In this document: piece after piece, positions 44,369 through 53,397 of the stretch
How positions within the stretch are numbered: the stretch's first letter is position 1
Layout of the letters: each line of letters opens with the position of its first letter
From: Catellatospora sp. IY07-71
GTDB taxonomy: Bacteria; Actinomycetota; Actinomycetes; Mycobacteriales; Micromonosporaceae
NCBI RefSeq assembly: GCF_018326265.1
Contig: NZ_AP023360.1
Location: 8,531,827-8,595,826, forward strand
Direction: 5' to 3'
DNA: 64,000 bases
Made by a program: the position numbers and the translations under genes
The notes under the pieces: generated by a model
What the model was told of the DNA's origin: nothing
Database searches by the model: none
The model's input: the letters and a program-made list of their open reading frames with translations, nothing else

Positions 44369-46024
44369 TCACCCGGCGAGGCCGAGCTGCTCGGCCAGCT
44401 CGGCGGCCCGCTGCCGGGTCCGCAGCCACGGGGCCTGCAGCGCCTCGCGTACGGTCGCCGCGGCCTCGTCCGGATCGCCGGTCAGCTCCCACAGCGCGCC
44501 CGCCGCGGCGAACCGGTCCTTGACGTCGGCGTCACTGTCCCGGATCTCGCGCAGCCGGGGAGCCACGTCCGGGTCGGCGTCGCCGAACACCTCGGCCGCG
44601 GCGACCGCCGCCAGCACGTCCCGGCGCGGGGCCACCGCGATCGCGGCCCGCAACGGCGCGTCGTCGCCCCCGGCCAGCCACAGCAGCCGCAGGTAGATGA
44701 CCTCGCCGTTGGCCACCGCGGCCAGCGCGGCGAGCACCGCCGGATCGTCCCGGCCCGCCTCGGCCAGGAACTCCGCGACCCACAGCCGGGGCGGGAAGGT
44801 CATCTGCGGCAGCTGCGCGGCGAGCGGGGCGATCGCGCCCTCCGGCGCGTGCTCCAGCACCTTCAGCAGGCCGACCAGCTCACGGTGGTCGTTGGCGGTC
44901 GCCTTGGGCGAGCGCGCCACGTCGATCGTGGTGGCCAGCGTCAGCACCCGGCCGAGCACCGCCTCGCGCAGCGGTGCGTCCAGCGACGGAAGCGCCGCGA
45001 GGGCGGCGGGCAGCCGGGGCGGGGTCCAGCCCTGGCGCAGCGCGTCCAGCGCGTGGTCCATCCAGCGCGGGTCGCCCACCCGCAGCAGCGCGTCCAGCGC
45101 CGAGCGGCGCATCGGGGCGCCCTGGCCCACCTTCAGCGCCAGCCAGCCCGCCTGGCGGCGGGTCAGCGCGTCGTCGGCGACGACCGCCCGGTACGCGCAG
45201 CGGCGTACCCGCTCCTCGGGGTCGTCCAGCAGCCGGCACAGCAGCGCGCCGAGGCCGTCGGGCAGGTCGCCGCGGGCGGACCGGTCGGCCAGCGCCTGGG
45301 CCACGTCCCGGCGCGCCTGGGGCTGGCCGTCGCGGGCGATCGCCGCGTACACCTCCTCCTCGCGGCCGGGACCGGCGGCGTAGCCGACCAGCCCGGCCAG
45401 CCGGGCCTTACGCGTGGTCCAGCGCAGCGCGTCGGGATCGGCGGACCAGCCCGCGGCCAGCGCGGCGGCGGTGTCGGCGCCTGCGGGCAGCCCCGCTTCA
45501 CGCGCAGCCAGTACGGCGGCCACCCGGGTGGTCGGCGTCTGGGACCCGGCCAGGAACGCCGGCAGCCACCCCGCGGCGGCGGCCGGGTCGAGCTGTGCCG
45601 CCGTCACCAGCGGGGTGACCCGGAGGTAGTCGTCGGCCTCGGCACGGGCCCGCGCCAGCAGCGCGGCCGACAGCGCCGGGTCCGGGCCGCAGTAGCCGAG
45701 CAGCGCGGTGGACTCCTCGACGACGCTGTGGTCGTCGAGATCAGACAGATTACGCAGCGTGATCGTGAAGGCGCGCAGACTGTCCCGCACCGCCCCGCCG
45801 CCGGGATGCGCGGCCAGCTCCCGGACCAGCATCAGCAGCTGGTCGGGCAGCCTGGTCTTGGGGTCCGCGGCGAAGGCCAGGATCGGCGCGACGAGCTGCG
45901 CGGCCAGCGGGTGCAGGTCGTCGCCGGGCAGCAGCACCTGCTCCAGCTCGTCCATGCGGTCGTAGTCGTGCGCGGCGGATCCGATGAGCCGCAACAGATC
46001 CACTGCTTCCACACCCTGGGTCAC
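44369..46024 (-). CDS. HEAT-repeat protein
   Basis: A 551-residue, Ala/Leu-rich all-helical protein with repeated helix pairs of HEAT/PBS-lyase type (for example RVRRCAYRAVVADDALT and RRSALDALLRVGDPRW). It has no signal peptide, so it is probably a cytosolic scaffold. The GTG start at 46024 is the most likely; the RBS is weak. Function is unknown. Confidence 0.75.
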   Translation of the reverse strand: MTQGVEAVDLLRLIGSAAHDYDRMDELEQVLLPGDDLHPLAAQLVAPILAFAADPKTRLPDQLLMLVRELAAHPGGGAVRDSLRAFTITLRNLSDLDDHSVVEESTALLGYCGPDPALSAALLARARAEADDYLRVTPLVTAAQLDPAAAAGWLPAFLAGSQTPTTRVAAVLAAREAGLPAGADTAAALAAGWSADPDALRWTTRKARLAGLVGYAAGPGREEEVYAAIARDGQPQARRDVAQALADRSARGDLPDGLGALLCRLLDDPEERVRRCAYRAVVADDALTRRQAGWLALKVGQGAPMRRSALDALLRVGDPRWMDHALDALRQGWTPPRLPAALAALPSLDAPLREAVLGRVLTLATTIDVARSPKATANDHRELVGLLKVLEHAPEGAIAPLAAQLPQMTFPPRLWVAEFLAEAGRDDPAVLAALAAVANGEVIYLRLLWLAGGDDAPLRAAIAVAPRRDVLAAVAAAEVFGDADPDVAPRLREIRDSDADVKDRFAAAGALWELTGDPDEAAATVREALQAPWLRTRQRAAELAEQLGLAG

Positions 46025-46083
46025 CGGTCGATGGTAGGCCCGAGGGGTGACGGAACGCATGCACACCCGTCTACTATCGCAGC

Positions 46084-47355
46084 GTGATCAGGGTGCTGCG
46101 TACGGTCGTCGTCCTGTTTGTACTGATGATGACCGGTGTGGCCGGGATCGAGCTGTCCCGCCTGCACACCGGCAGCCCGCTGGAGCGCACGGGGGCGGCG
46201 GTCGCCGCCGACGCCCTGCCCCGGCTGGCGTTCCTGCGCGAGGCGCTCGACGGCGGCAGCGCCCGGGACATGCAGGCGCTGTTCCCGGAGGGCTGGTTCT
46301 TCAGCTACGCCCTCTACGGCCTGACCTGGGTCGACGTCGGCGCGCACGATCCGGCGCTGCGGGAGCGGGCGCTGGCCGAGGCGCGCTGGGCGCTGTCCCA
46401 TGTCGACTCCGCCGACGGCCGGGCCGTCTTCGACGCCGCGCTCGACCCGCCGTACGGCGTCTTCTATCAGGGCTGGGCCACCTGGCTGCGGGCCGGGGTG
46501 GTCGCGCTGGCGGGGCCGGGCGCACCTGAGCGGGACCGGCTGGCCGCCGACGCGCAGGCGCTCGCCGCCGCGTTCCGGCGGCAGCTCGACACCACCGGGT
46601 CGCCCTTCCTCACCGCGTACCCGGGCCAGGCCTGGCCGTGCGACAGCGCGGTCGGCATCGCGGCGGTGCGCGTGGCCGGGACGCTCACCGGCACCGACCG
46701 GTCGGCCCTGGTCGCCGACTGGCTGCGGGCGGCCGGAGCGCGCCGCGACCCGGCCACGGGACTGCTCCCGCATACGGTCGATCCGCGAACCGGTGAGCCC
46801 ACCGGCGGCGCCCGCGCCACCTCGCAGGTGATCATCCTGCGCTTCCTGCGCGACGTGGACCCGGCCCTGGGTGCGCGGGACTGGGCGGTGTTCCGCGAGC
46901 GGTTCGCCTCGGACGTGCCGGGGCTGCCCGGGGTGCGCGAGCACCCGCGTGGCGTGGACGCGCCCGGCGACGTCGACTCCGGCCCGCTGTTCCGCGGGCT
47001 CAGCGCCTCGGCCAGCGCCGTCGCGCTCGGCGACGCGGTCCTGTACGGCGACCGCCCGGCCGCCGCGGCGCTGACCGGCCTGGCCGAGGGCGCGGGCCTG
47101 GCCGTGCAGTGGGACGGCACCCGGCGCTACCTCGGCGGCGCGCTGCCCGTCGGCGACGCCTTCCTGGCCTGGTCCCTGGCTGCGCGCCCGTGGACCGGCG
47201 GCGACCTCAGCGCCGCCACCGGCCCGCCGTGGACCTGGCGCCTGCCCTGGTACGCGCTCTTCACCTCGCTGCTCGCCCCCGCCTGGCTGCTGGCGCTGGT
47301 CGCGGCCGGCGTCCCGCCCCTCGGCCGGGCGGTGCCGACCCGAGCACGGGGCTGA
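46084..47355 (+). CDS. Membrane-anchored protein of unknown function
   Basis: A 423-residue protein. It has an N-terminal TM helix (VLRTVVVLFVLMMTGVAG), a long helical extracytoplasmic region with repeated aromatic clusters (GWFFSYALYGLTWVD, YGVFYQGWATWLRAG) and a C-terminal TM (LFTSLLAPAWLLALVAAGV). The helix pairs suggest an (alpha/alpha) toroid as in glycosidase-like or linalool-dehydratase-like folds, but I cannot confirm a family. It starts at GTG 46084, divergent from the HEAT protein. Confidence 0.65.
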   Translation: MIRVLRTVVVLFVLMMTGVAGIELSRLHTGSPLERTGAAVAADALPRLAFLREALDGGSARDMQALFPEGWFFSYALYGLTWVDVGAHDPALRERALAEARWALSHVDSADGRAVFDAALDPPYGVFYQGWATWLRAGVVALAGPGAPERDRLAADAQALAAAFRRQLDTTGSPFLTAYPGQAWPCDSAVGIAAVRVAGTLTGTDRSALVADWLRAAGARRDPATGLLPHTVDPRTGEPTGGARATSQVIILRFLRDVDPALGARDWAVFRERFASDVPGLPGVREHPRGVDAPGDVDSGPLFRGLSASASAVALGDAVLYGDRPAAAALTGLAEGAGLAVQWDGTRRYLGGALPVGDAFLAWSLAARPWTGGDLSAATGPPWTWRLPWYALFTSLLAPAWLLALVAAGVPPLGRAVPTRARG

Positions 47356-47392
47356 AGGCCCGCCGCCAGGCTCACGACCCGGGCACGGCGGC

Positions 47393-47459
47393 GAAGATCA
47401 GAGTTTCGTGTCGGAACCTCTGCTCACAGCCAAGGTTGTGACACGAAACGCTGATCTTC
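47393..47459. repeat. Dispersed palindrome, family B (copy 4)
   Basis: The best-preserved copy: 20-bp arms GAAGATCAGAGTTTCGTGTC and GACACGAAACGCTGATCTTC with a single mismatch, around a 27-base loop. It lies between convergent genes. Confidence 0.88.
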
Positions 47460-47518
47460 GCCAGGTGGCCGGAGCCAGAACACCAGCTCAGCCGCGCGGG
47501 ACGGGGCCGCGCACCGGG

Positions 47519-48742
47519 TCAGAGCACGCGGGTCAGGCCGGTGAGGCCGGGGACGGGGTGCTCGCCGAGGCGGGCGCCGGTGGCGGCGTCGAACCAGGCG
47601 ATGCGGCCGGGCAGGGCGGCGTACACACGCCTGCCGTCGGGGCTGGCGGCGAGGCCGGACACGGAGCCGCCCGCGGTCCAGGTCCGCCACGCCGAGACGC
47701 CCGTGCGCGGTGTCGTGTGGACCGACTCGCCGACCGCGACGTACAGCGCGTCGAACGTGGCCGCGGCGTACGCCGTACCCGCCGCCCGCGGGCCCTTCGC
47801 GGTGGACCGCACGGTGAGCTGCCCGGTGTCGATCACCGCGTAGGTGCCGCTGGACACGTCCAGGACGTACAGCTCGGACCGGTCGGGCGCGATCGCCAGG
47901 GTGTGCGCCGTGCCGGGGCCTTCGCCGAACGGGGCGGGCAGGTCCACGCAGAACGCCCACTGCTCGGTCAGGTGCAGCGTGTGCACGAACGCGTGCACGT
48001 TCGAGCGGCGGCCCGCGACCAGGTCACGGGTGTGCGTGTGGTCCGGCTGGTGGGTGTAGAGCGTGTAGAGCACCTGCCGGTCCGGCGCGTACACGGCGAA
48101 CCGGCCCTCGCCGCTCATCTCCTCCTCGGCCCCGTCCGGCACCGCCGCCTTCAGCCGGGTCAGCAGGCGCGACGCCTTGCCGGAGGCCACGTCGAGGTGG
48201 CGCACCCGGTAGCGGTCCGGCGCCGCGGGCGGCAGCCAGTCCAGCACGAACAGGCCCTCGCCGCCCGCGGTGAACGCGTCGGGCACCAGGTTGCCGGTCA
48301 GCTCCAGCCGGGCCACCTCAGCCGTGGTCCCGGCGACCACGAGCGGGGTGCGCGCCCGCCCGGCGGGCACGTGGGTGACGCCCGCCGAATCCGGGGCGGC
48401 CAGCGCCACCAGCCGCCCGTCCGCCGAGGCGACCCGCGGCACCCACGCCCCGGCCAGCCGCGGGCCCGGGGTACGCCGCCCGGTCCGCAGTTCGATGGTG
48501 GACAGCACCGTGTCCACGCCCTCGGCCCGCGCGGCGAAGACCGTCGCCCCGTCCGGGGCGGCCAGCCCGGCGCCGAGCCGCTCGACCCCGTCCGCCCGGA
48601 GCACCGCGAGCCCCTCCGCCACCTGCGCCAGCACCAGGTCCGGTGCGGACGCGGCCGGTTCCGGACCGGCCGGGCCGCAGCCGGTCAGCACCGCCGCGGC
48701 ACCCGCGCCGAACAGTGCCAGCGCTTCACGTCTCGTCGTCAT
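47519..48742 (-). CDS. Tat-type lipoprotein with beta-propeller-like repeats
   Basis: A 407-residue protein. The N-terminus MTTRREALALFGAGAAAVLTGC combines a twin-arginine-like motif with a lipobox. The rest consists of repeated beta-strand blades (for example LAIAPDRSELYVLD, LAASPDGRRVYAALPG), like YVTN/WD-type beta-propellers. It probably acts on the cell surface. Function is unknown. The ATG at 48742 gives the clean signal peptide. Confidence 0.75.
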   Translation of the reverse strand: MTTRREALALFGAGAAAVLTGCGPAGPEPAASAPDLVLAQVAEGLAVLRADGVERLGAGLAAPDGATVFAARAEGVDTVLSTIELRTGRRTPGPRLAGAWVPRVASADGRLVALAAPDSAGVTHVPAGRARTPLVVAGTTAEVARLELTGNLVPDAFTAGGEGLFVLDWLPPAAPDRYRVRHLDVASGKASRLLTRLKAAVPDGAEEEMSGEGRFAVYAPDRQVLYTLYTHQPDHTHTRDLVAGRRSNVHAFVHTLHLTEQWAFCVDLPAPFGEGPGTAHTLAIAPDRSELYVLDVSSGTYAVIDTGQLTVRSTAKGPRAAGTAYAAATFDALYVAVGESVHTTPRTGVSAWRTWTAGGSVSGLAASPDGRRVYAALPGRIAWFDAATGARLGEHPVPGLTGLTRVL

Positions 48743-48922
48743 GCACGGTCGAGTCACGACCCATCGACGCGGTTCCACCCCGATCCAGGGGCCAACGCAA
48801 GACCGTCGGCTGGCGGATTGCTGACCGAGCGGATGGTCCGCCGCCGCTCCGCGATGACTACGTTTCACGCTCGGAGCGATGACGGGCCGCGTGGCGGCGG
48901 GTGAGGACGACGGGACTTCCGG

Positions 48923-49675
48923 GTGGAAGACGATTTCGGGTACGAGGGACGCCGCAGGCGCCGGTTCACGGTGCTGGAGCGGCTGCGCCTGCTGCCCCTG
49001 GTGGCCACCACGGTGTTCACCGGCGCGCTCATCCTGCTCATCGTGACCACCGTGCGGCAGCCGGCCTCCTGGAACGACGCGCTGCCCTGGCAGGACGCGC
49101 CCAGCCCGGCCCCGGCCGCCGGGGCGCCCATCGCGCCGGACGTGCCGCTGGCGCACACCCCGGCCCCGCAGCGCAGCGGCGTGCGCGCCTCGGCCGCGCC
49201 CAGCACCGGGACCGCCGCGCCCACCGCGGCCTCGCCGGGAGCGAGCTCACCGGCTCCGCCGCCGTCGCCCACTCCCCCGCCCGCCGTGCAGCGCACCGTG
49301 CGCTACGAGGCCGAGAACGCCGCCGGCTCGCGGGCGCGTTTCGCCAACGACCACCGCAACTACAGCGGCAACGGCTTCATGGACTACGAGAACACCTCCG
49401 GCAGCTACCTGCAGTGGACGGTGCAGGCCGATGCCGGGCAGGCCACGCTGCGGCTGCGCTTCGCCAACGCCAGCGGGCGCAACCGGCCCATGGACATCAG
49501 CGTCAACGGCACCGTCGTGGCCCGCGACGTACGCTTCGACGCCACCCGCGACTGGGACGACTGGGCCTCGGCCACCGTCACCGTCACGCTGACCGGCGGC
49601 GCGAACACCATCCGGGCCACCGCCGTCAGCGGCGACGGCGGCCCGAACGTCGACTGCCTCGACCTCACCCAGTGA
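48923..49675 (+). CDS. Membrane-anchored CBM6/35-like carbohydrate-binding protein
   Basis: A 250-residue protein. It has a short basic cytosolic head (GRRRRRF), one TM helix (PLVATTVFTGALILLIVTTV), a Pro/Ala/Ser-rich linker to about residue 125, then a CBM6/35-type beta-sandwich. That domain contains VRYEAENAAGSR, GNGFMDYENTSGSYLQW and a terminal VDCLDL, all typical of these modules. It probably displays a glycan-binding domain outside the membrane. No catalytic domain is attached. Confidence 0.8.
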   Translation: MEDDFGYEGRRRRRFTVLERLRLLPLVATTVFTGALILLIVTTVRQPASWNDALPWQDAPSPAPAAGAPIAPDVPLAHTPAPQRSGVRASAAPSTGTAAPTAASPGASSPAPPPSPTPPPAVQRTVRYEAENAAGSRARFANDHRNYSGNGFMDYENTSGSYLQWTVQADAGQATLRLRFANASGRNRPMDISVNGTVVARDVRFDATRDWDDWASATVTVTLTGGANTIRATAVSGDGGPNVDCLDLTQ

Positions 49676-49679
49676 CGGG

Positions 49680-50651
49680 TCAGGGAATCAGCAGCAGCTT
49701 GCCCGTGGTACGCCGCGACGTCAGGTCCTCGTGCGCCCGCGCCGCCTCGGCCAGCGGGTAACGTCCGCCGACCGACACGCGCAGCGTCCCGGCGGCCACC
49801 CAGCCGAGCACGTCCGTGGCCCGTTCCAGCAGTTCCTGACGGGTGACCACGAAGTCGCCGAGGGTGGGCCGGGTCAGCACGGCCGAGCCGGCCTGCATCA
49901 GCCGGATCGGGTCCACGGGCGGCACCGGGCCGCTCGCGGCGCCGAACAGCGCCAGCGTGCCCCGGCGGCGCAGCGACGCCAGGCTCGCGTCGAACGTGGA
50001 CGCGCCGACGCCGTCGTACACGGCGGCCACGCCCGCGCCGCCGGTCAGCTCGCGCACCCGGCCGGCCAGGTCGTCCACCTGGTCGTAGCGGATCACCTCC
50101 GCCGCGCCCGCCTCCCGGGCCAGTTTCTCCTTCGCGTCCGTGGACACCGTGCCGATCACCCGCCCGCCCAGGTGCGGGATCAGCCGGCACAGCAGCAGGC
50201 CCATGCCTCCCGCGGCGGCGTGCACGAGGACCGTGTCGCCGGGCTGGATCGCGTACACGTCATGGGTGAGGAAGTGCGCGGTCATGCCCTGCAGCAGCAC
50301 CGCCGCGGCCGTCTCCTCGGCCAGCCCGTCCGGCAGCGGCACCAGCCGGTCCACCGGCACCACCGCCTGCTCCGCGTACGTGCCGGGCAGCAGCGCCCAG
50401 GCGACGCGCTCACCGGCGCGGACCTCGGTCACCCCCGGGCCGACCGCCAGCACCCGCCCGGCCGCCTCCACCCCGGGCACGAACGGCAGCGGCGTCGGAT
50501 AGCGGCCGAGCCGGTGGTACACGTCGATGAAGTTCACCCCGGCGGCGGCCACCTCGACGAGCGCCTGGCCGGGACCCGGGGCGGGCGGATCGACCTCCGC
50601 CGGGATGAGCACGTCCGGGCCGCCGTACTGCGTGATCTGAATCGCCTGCAT
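49680..50651 (-). CDS. NADPH:quinone oxidoreductase (zinc-free MDR family)
   Basis: A 323-residue medium-chain dehydrogenase. It has VNFIDVYHRLGRYP near the N-terminus, HAAAGGMGLLLCRL as the NADPH-binding loop, and ends TGKLLLIP. These segments match QorA-type quinone reductases lacking catalytic zinc. Its stop lies four bases from the convergent CBM gene. Confidence 0.9.
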   Translation of the reverse strand: MQAIQITQYGGPDVLIPAEVDPPAPGPGQALVEVAAAGVNFIDVYHRLGRYPTPLPFVPGVEAAGRVLAVGPGVTEVRAGERVAWALLPGTYAEQAVVPVDRLVPLPDGLAEETAAAVLLQGMTAHFLTHDVYAIQPGDTVLVHAAAGGMGLLLCRLIPHLGGRVIGTVSTDAKEKLAREAGAAEVIRYDQVDDLAGRVRELTGGAGVAAVYDGVGASTFDASLASLRRRGTLALFGAASGPVPPVDPIRLMQAGSAVLTRPTLGDFVVTRQELLERATDVLGWVAAGTLRVSVGGRYPLAEAARAHEDLTSRRTTGKLLLIP

Positions 50652-50745
50652 GCGCGTCAGCCTGCCCCATCGGCCGCGTGTCCGCCTGCCGGGCACGCCC
50701 GGCGAGGGACAATGAGAGCAGCATCGCAGCAGGGAGGGGACGCGC

Positions 50746-51021
50746 ATGACCACGGCGACGATGACCAAGACCTTGATGGTCGAGCTGCGGTTCGAGGAGG
50801 ACGTGGATCTCACCCGGGCCACCGCTTCCATGCGGCTGCCCAACGGGCGGCTGCTGGTCGGCGAGGGCCAGGCGCGCCGCAACCCGGTCGACCGGCCCCG
50901 GGCCTCCATCGGCGAGGAGATGGCCGGTGCCCGCGCCCTGTCCGGCCTGGCCCACCGCCTCCTGGAAGCCGCCGCCGACGAGGTCGAATCCAACGTCCAC
51001 GGCGGCGACCCCGCGATCTGA
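50746..51021 (+). CDS. DUF1876-type small protein
   Basis: A 91-residue protein (VELRFEEDVDLTRATASM, RRNPVDRPRASIGEEMAGARALSGL) that fits the actinobacterial DUF1876 family, a double-stranded-RNA-binding-domain-like fold. It is preceded by AGGGAGGGG. Function is unknown. It is followed immediately by family-A copy 5. Confidence 0.75.
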   Translation: MTTATMTKTLMVELRFEEDVDLTRATASMRLPNGRLLVGEGQARRNPVDRPRASIGEEMAGARALSGLAHRLLEAAADEVESNVHGGDPAI

Positions 51022-51025
51022 CCCG

Positions 51026-51077
51026 AAGGAAGGGCACCTTCTTATCGCTTTCCGTAGTAGAAGGGCACCTTCTTAAC
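51026..51077. repeat. Dispersed palindromic repeat, family A (copy 5)
   Basis: Here both halves read GAAGGGCACCTTCTTA in the same orientation, so the right arm has lost strict complementarity to the left. Four bases separate it from the DUF1876 stop. Confidence 0.85.
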
Positions 51078-51132
51078 CTCCGCCGCTCGCGGCTCGCCGA
51101 TCCCCACACGGTGGCCGTGGCCGTGGCCGCAA

Positions 51133-51193
51133 GTCGATCACGAAGTTGTGGACGCGACACGCCGTCGAGCACGCCCATAAGTTCATGATCGAC
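51133..51193. repeat. Dispersed palindrome, family C (copy 1)
   Basis: Outer GTCGATC/GATCGAC arms enclose GCGACACGC and CGCCCATA. It resembles the element at 55428-55500. Confidence 0.6.
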
Positions 51194-51209
51194 GCGGAAG
51201 GGGGTGGGG

Positions 51210-53324
51210 TCAGGCGGCCAGGGCGAGCGCGAGGGGGAGGACGCCGGGGGCGCCCGCCTGGATCAGGTGGCGGGCGACGACGGCCATGGTCCAGCCGGAG
51301 TCGACCAGGTCGTCTATGAGCAGGACCGGGCCGGTCTGCTCACGCAGTTGCGCAGCCAAGGCGTCGGGGATGGTGAAGGCGCCGTGGAGGGCCTTGACGC
51401 GCTGCGCGCTGTTGGCGCGGTGGACGCCGGGTTGGGCGGTGGTCGTGACGGTGCCGAGGAAGGGCAGCCTGCCCACGCGGGAGACGTGCTGAGCCACGGC
51501 CTGGATCAGGCGGGGGCGGGTGGTGCTGTCGATGGCGACGACACCCGTGGGCCGGGCGGGCCAGGGGCTGTCGCCGTGGGACCAGTCCTTGAGGACTTCG
51601 ATCAGCACCGCCAGCAGGTCCTGCGGCGGAGCCTGGTCCGCCGCGCCGTCGGCCAGCAGGGTGCGCAGCGTGCCGCCCCAGCCGAGGTCGGAGAGGCGGC
51701 CCACGGCACGCCCGGGGTGGGTCTGCTCCGCGGGCGGGATGCGGCCGGACAGCGGTACGCCGACGGCGGGCAGCCCCGTGGGCCACATCTTGCGCGGTTC
51801 GATCTCGACGCCGGGGCGGCCGAGGAAGGTCTGCGCGGCGCGCAGGGCCTCTGCTGACACGTCCGCGGTGAAGGCCGGGGCGGTGCAGTTGTCGCAGTTG
51901 CCGCAGGGGCCCGCCGCGGGGTCGTCGAGGGAACGCCGGAGGAACTCCATGCGGCAGCCCGTGGCGGCCGCGTAGTCGAGCATCGCCTGCTGCTCGTCCT
52001 GCCGCGCGCGGGCGATGCGGGCGTAGCGGGCCGCGTCGTAGGCCCAGGGCAGGCCGGTGTGCTCCCAGCCGCCCCGGACGCGGCGCACCGCGCCGTCCAC
52101 GTCGAGCACCTTGAGCATCAGCTCCAGCCGGTTGCGGCGCAGGTCGACCTGGGTCTCCAGGGCCTGCGTGGACAGCGGCCGGCCCGCGTCCGCCAGCGCG
52201 CGCAGCACGCCGCGCACCTGGTCCTCCGGCGGGAAGGCCAGCGAGGCGAAGTAGCGCCAGATGGCCGTGTCCTCGGGGCCGGGCAGCAGCATCACGTCGG
52301 CGCTGGCGACGGCACGGCCGGCGCGACCCACCTGCTGGTAGTACGCGATGGGCGAGGCGGGGGCGCCCAGGTGCACCACGAAGCCGAGGTCGGGCTTGTC
52401 GAAGCCCATGCCGAGGGCGGAGGTGGCGACCAGCGCCTTGATCTTGTTGTCGAGCAGGTCCTGCTCGGCGGCGCGCCGGTCGGCGTCCTCGGCCTGGCCG
52501 GTGTACGCGGCCACCGCGTACCCGCGCGAAGCCAGGAACTGGGCGGTCTCCTGGGCCGCGGCCACGGTCAGCGTGTAGACGATCCCTGATCCCGGCATCC
52601 GGTCCAGGTGGTCGGCGAGCCAGGCCAGCCGGTGGGCGGGGCTGGGCAGCCGCAGCGCGGCCAGGCGCAGCGACTCGCGGTCCAGGCGGCCCCGCAGCAC
52701 CAGGGCGTCGCCGAGCTGTTCCGCGACGTCGGCGGTGACGCGCGCGTTGGCGGTGGCGGTGGTGGCCAGCACGGGGGTGCCCGCCGGCAGCTCGTCCAGC
52801 ATGGTGCGCAGGCGGCGGTAGTCCGGGCGGAAGTCGTGCCCCCAGTCCGAGACGCAGTGCGCCTCGTCGACCACGAGCAGGCCGGTGGTCGCGGCGAGCC
52901 GGGGCAGCACGCCGTCGCGGAAGTCGGGGTTGTTGAGCCGCTCGGGGCTGATCAGCAGCACGTCGACCGACCCGTCGGCGATCTCGGCGGTGATCTGCGC
53001 CCAGTCCTCCAGGTTGGCCGAGTTGATGGTGCGGGCGTGGATGCCCGCCCGCCCGGCCGCCTCGACCTGGTTGCGCATCAGTGCCAGCAGCGGCGACACG
53101 ATGACCGTCGGGCCGTGGCCGCGCCCGCGCAGCAGCGCGGTGGCCACGAAGTACACCGCGGACTTGCCCCAGCCGGTGCGCTGCACGCACAGCACCCGCC
53201 GCGCGTCGGCGACCAGCGCCTCGATCGCCCGCCACTGGTCCGCCCGCAGCACCGCGTGCTCTCCCGCCAGGCGGCGCAGCACCGCCTCGGCCCGCTCCCG
53301 CAACTGCGCCCTGTCCTCGGCCAT
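51210..53324 (-). CDS. RecQ-family DNA helicase with C-terminal phosphoribosyltransferase-like domain
   Basis: A 704-residue ATP-dependent helicase. Walker A is RTGWGKS (49-55), DEAHC at 153-157 followed by VSDWGHDFRPDYRRL, then TATANARV and the GRAGRA motif VI. A Zn-binding cysteine set (GCRMEF...GPCGNCDNC) is present. Beyond the helicase, in place of an HRDC domain, the C-terminus carries a PRTase-type diphosphate motif VLLIDDLVDSGWT (667-679). The start at ATG 53324 is preferred over an upstream extension. Confidence 0.9.
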   Translation of the reverse strand: MAEDRAQLRERAEAVLRRLAGEHAVLRADQWRAIEALVADARRVLCVQRTGWGKSAVYFVATALLRGRGHGPTVIVSPLLALMRNQVEAAGRAGIHARTINSANLEDWAQITAEIADGSVDVLLISPERLNNPDFRDGVLPRLAATTGLLVVDEAHCVSDWGHDFRPDYRRLRTMLDELPAGTPVLATTATANARVTADVAEQLGDALVLRGRLDRESLRLAALRLPSPAHRLAWLADHLDRMPGSGIVYTLTVAAAQETAQFLASRGYAVAAYTGQAEDADRRAAEQDLLDNKIKALVATSALGMGFDKPDLGFVVHLGAPASPIAYYQQVGRAGRAVASADVMLLPGPEDTAIWRYFASLAFPPEDQVRGVLRALADAGRPLSTQALETQVDLRRNRLELMLKVLDVDGAVRRVRGGWEHTGLPWAYDAARYARIARARQDEQQAMLDYAAATGCRMEFLRRSLDDPAAGPCGNCDNCTAPAFTADVSAEALRAAQTFLGRPGVEIEPRKMWPTGLPAVGVPLSGRIPPAEQTHPGRAVGRLSDLGWGGTLRTLLADGAADQAPPQDLLAVLIEVLKDWSHGDSPWPARPTGVVAIDSTTRPRLIQAVAQHVSRVGRLPFLGTVTTTAQPGVHRANSAQRVKALHGAFTIPDALAAQLREQTGPVLLIDDLVDSGWTMAVVARHLIQAGAPGVLPLALALAA

Positions 53325-53397
53325 CCCGCAGTTGTACCAGGCGGGGGTGTCAGGCCCGCCGGGTGTCAGCCCGGCGCACCGCGGGTAAGCAGCGGGA

